Positions 49,785-51,122 of a stretch of DNA of 51,122 bases are shown here, piece by piece. The stretch's first letter is position 1. Each line of letters begins with the position of its first letter. Under the pieces are notes generated by a model. It made no database searches and had not been told where the DNA came from. It saw only the letters and a list, made by a program, of their open reading frames with translations. A program made the position numbers and the translations under genes. This DNA is from Syntrophaceae bacterium UBA5761 (GTDB lineage Bacteria > Desulfobacterota > Syntrophia > Syntrophales > UBA4778), in NCBI GenBank assembly GCA_002418885.1, contig DIEZ01000055.1, positions 24,945 to 76,066 of the forward strand, read 5' to 3'.

Positions 49785-50981
49785 ATGGATTTCAATCTCA
49801 CGGACAACCAACAGTCTTACGTCGATACGGTCAGGCGCTTCGTCAGGAGCGAGATTACACCCCACGTGATGTCCTGGGATAGGGAGCACAGCTTCCCCTG
49901 GGGGGTCATCCGGAAGGCCTGGGACCTGGGGATCCTGAACCTCAGCATCCCCGCTTCCGTAAAGGGTTTTGAGATAGACGTCGTCTCGACGGCCCTCATC
50001 ATCAAGGAGCTGTCCTACGGCGACACGGGTATTTCCACCTCGGCAATGTGCAACGACCTTGCCAACGCCGTCATCGCCCAGCATGGAACGGATGCGCAGA
50101 AAGAGGCATTCCTCAGACCTTTTGTCGAGGGGCCGCTCCTGGCCTCGTTCTGCCTGACCGAACCGGGCGCCGGATCCGACAACTCGGCCATGACGAGTTT
50201 CATCAGGAAGAGCGGCGACGGTTACATCCTCAACGGCCAGAAGTGTTTTATAACCAATGCATCCTATGCCTCGCAGTTCACCGTTTTCTGCAAGGTGGGG
50301 AAGCCGACGGGGAACTTCATGGCCTGTGTGATTGTCCCCGTGACATCCGTCGCGAGCGACGACGCCGGGCAAACGTATTCCCGGAGCAAGGAAATCGCCA
50401 CCCCCGAAGGGGGCAAGATCGTCGTCGGGAAACCGGAAGACAAGCTCGGCCAGCGGCTCTCCAACACGGCCGCCGTGACCTTCGAGGACGTGGTGGTTGA
50501 CGGCAGTCAGGTCATCGGCGACAGGCGGCTGGGGTTCAAGTATATTGTCGATGTTCTTGACTATGCCCGGCCGATGGTGGCGGCGATCGGCGTCGGCCTC
50601 GCCAGGCGCGCCCTGGACGTGACTATGGAGTACACGAAGGAACGAAAACAGTTCGGCCAGAGGATATGCGACCTCCCTGTGGCTAGGGAGAGCCTGGTGA
50701 AGATGTGGAAGCGCGTGGAGTTTGCCGACCTCGCCCTGATGAAGGCGGCCTTCAAAGTCCAGGAAAAGAGCCCCGACAGGGGACTTTACGCCTCCCTCGC
50801 CAAGAACGCCGCGGCGGAGGCGGCCCTCTTCTGTGCCAACGAAGGGTTGCACCTCCACGGCGGGTACGGCTTTATGTCCGAATATGAGATCTCAAAGCTC
50901 GCGCGAGACGCCCACATCATCGACATCTATGAGGGCGTCCGCGAGGTCCAGGACATGATCATCGGACGGGAGATCGTATAA
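49785..50981 (+). CDS. Acyl-CoA dehydrogenase
   Basis: 398 residues from the ATG at 49785 (GAAGG upstream; the ATG-like start at 49746 is inferior). FAD-binding and active-site signatures: SFCLTEPGAGSDNSAM, KCFITNASYASQFTVF, RKQFGQRICDLP, and the catalytic Glu in IIDIYEGVREVQDM (about E383). Oxidises acyl-CoA to enoyl-CoA in the cytoplasm, passing electrons to ETF. It precedes a KAS III gene by 2 bp, so they are cotranscribed. Fatty-acid turnover or a specialised acid pathway. Confidence 0.94.
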   Translation: MDFNLTDNQQSYVDTVRRFVRSEITPHVMSWDREHSFPWGVIRKAWDLGILNLSIPASVKGFEIDVVSTALIIKELSYGDTGISTSAMCNDLANAVIAQHGTDAQKEAFLRPFVEGPLLASFCLTEPGAGSDNSAMTSFIRKSGDGYILNGQKCFITNASYASQFTVFCKVGKPTGNFMACVIVPVTSVASDDAGQTYSRSKEIATPEGGKIVVGKPEDKLGQRLSNTAAVTFEDVVVDGSQVIGDRRLGFKYIVDVLDYARPMVAAIGVGLARRALDVTMEYTKERKQFGQRICDLPVARESLVKMWKRVEFADLALMKAAFKVQEKSPDRGLYASLAKNAAAEAALFCANEGLHLHGGYGFMSEYEISKLARDAHIIDIYEGVREVQDMIIGREIV

Positions 50982-50983
50982 CC

Positions 50984-51122
50984 ATGTTGTACCTGCACGG
51001 CCTCGGTCATTTCTATCCCGACAATGTAATCACCAACCGCTTCCTCGAGGAGCTCGACATCGGGACGAACGACGAATGGATCATCGAGAGGGTGGGCATC
51101 AGGACGCGCCGCACGGCCCTTC
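50984..51122 (+). CDS. Beta-ketoacyl-ACP synthase III-like protein (5' end only)
   Basis: 46 complete codons before the window ends. MLYLHGLGHFYPDN, LDIGTNDEWIIERVGIRTRR matches the FabH-type start (IETSDEWIxxRTGIxxRR). The ATG is 2 bp after the dehydrogenase stop, so translational coupling is likely. Catalytic residues are outside the window. Together with fabD it suggests initiation of an acyl chain from CoA thioesters. Confidence 0.8.
   Translation, partial: MLYLHGLGHFYPDNVITNRFLEELDIGTNDEWIIERVGIRTRRTAL

Noticed and set aside
49761..50858. 365-codon frame antisense to the acyl-CoA dehydrogenase
   Set aside because: Shadow frame; the plus strand has intact dehydrogenase motifs.
1..51122. 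CRISPR arrays, tRNA or rRNA genes, prophage modules
   Set aside because: Looked for in the gaps; no regular repeat-spacer array, cloverleaf sequence or phage structural gene was seen.

Overview
The window reads as GC-rich (about 60% by eye) bacterial chromosome, most likely from an anaerobic Desulfobacterota (old Deltaproteobacteria) lineage close to Syntrophales or Syntrophorhabdia. The reasons are several sigma-54 activator pairs, two rubrerythrin-like proteins plus a bacterioferritin, a desulforedoxin-type iron-site protein, a monocluster ferredoxin, a fused beta-oxidation enzyme and acyl-CoA dehydrogenase, and a degraded IS4-family element. This taxonomic placement is inference. I saw no tRNA, rRNA, CRISPR array or prophage.

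Left part (0-16 kb): a Spy/ZraP-like periplasmic protein behind a clear sigma-54 promoter; a fused enoyl-CoA hydratase/3-hydroxyacyl-CoA dehydrogenase; a desulforedoxin-like domain with a histone H1-like Lys/Ala tail; an MBL hydrolase followed by a fused c-di-AMP cyclase-YbbR protein; a membrane-anchored methyltransferase; an alpha/beta hydrolase; a membrane-fused spermidine synthase-like protein; ferredoxin; a half-length MFS protein; then a same-strand run of pyruvate-kinase-C-like protein, M29-type peptidase, secreted transglutaminase-like protein and YjbQ. A second YjbQ paralogue lies 5 kb upstream.

Middle (16-36 kb): signalling genes dominate. There is a large PAS-rich hybrid kinase and two sensor kinase plus sigma-54 activator pairs (23.0-26.1 kb and 32.1-35.7 kb). 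The second pair is preceded by its own Spy/ZraP-like gene with a candidate sigma-54 promoter and a TTCGACAAtATC motif. Nearly the same motif lies upstream of the first Spy-like gene 31 kb away, so both chaperone genes may belong to one envelope-stress or metal regulon. Between these are NCS2 permease, a second MBL hydrolase, ComM/YifB, MoaC, a Fis-sized protein, PdxT and a PEBP protein. Several convergent gene pairs end within 0-4 bp of each other or overlap.

Right part (36-51 kb): sirtuin, a secreted protein of unknown role and an NRDE protein whose 3' end runs into a truncated IS4 transposase; a Cys-less thiolase-like protein; a hotdog thioesterase; a B12-binding radical SAM protein followed by an MFS exporter and a membrane methyltransferase; Rnk; bacterioferritin; a deoxyhypusine-synthase-like gene divergent from an HDAC/acetylpolyamine-amidohydrolase-like gene; then FabD, acyl-CoA dehydrogenase and the start of a KAS III gene cut by the window edge.

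The observations I find most worth following are the split Spy/ZraP regulon, the desulforedoxin-H1 tail fusion, the deoxyhypusine-synthase/deacetylase divergon (a possible polyamine module together with the fused spermidine synthase-like protein), and the diadenylate cyclase with an altered RHR motif.
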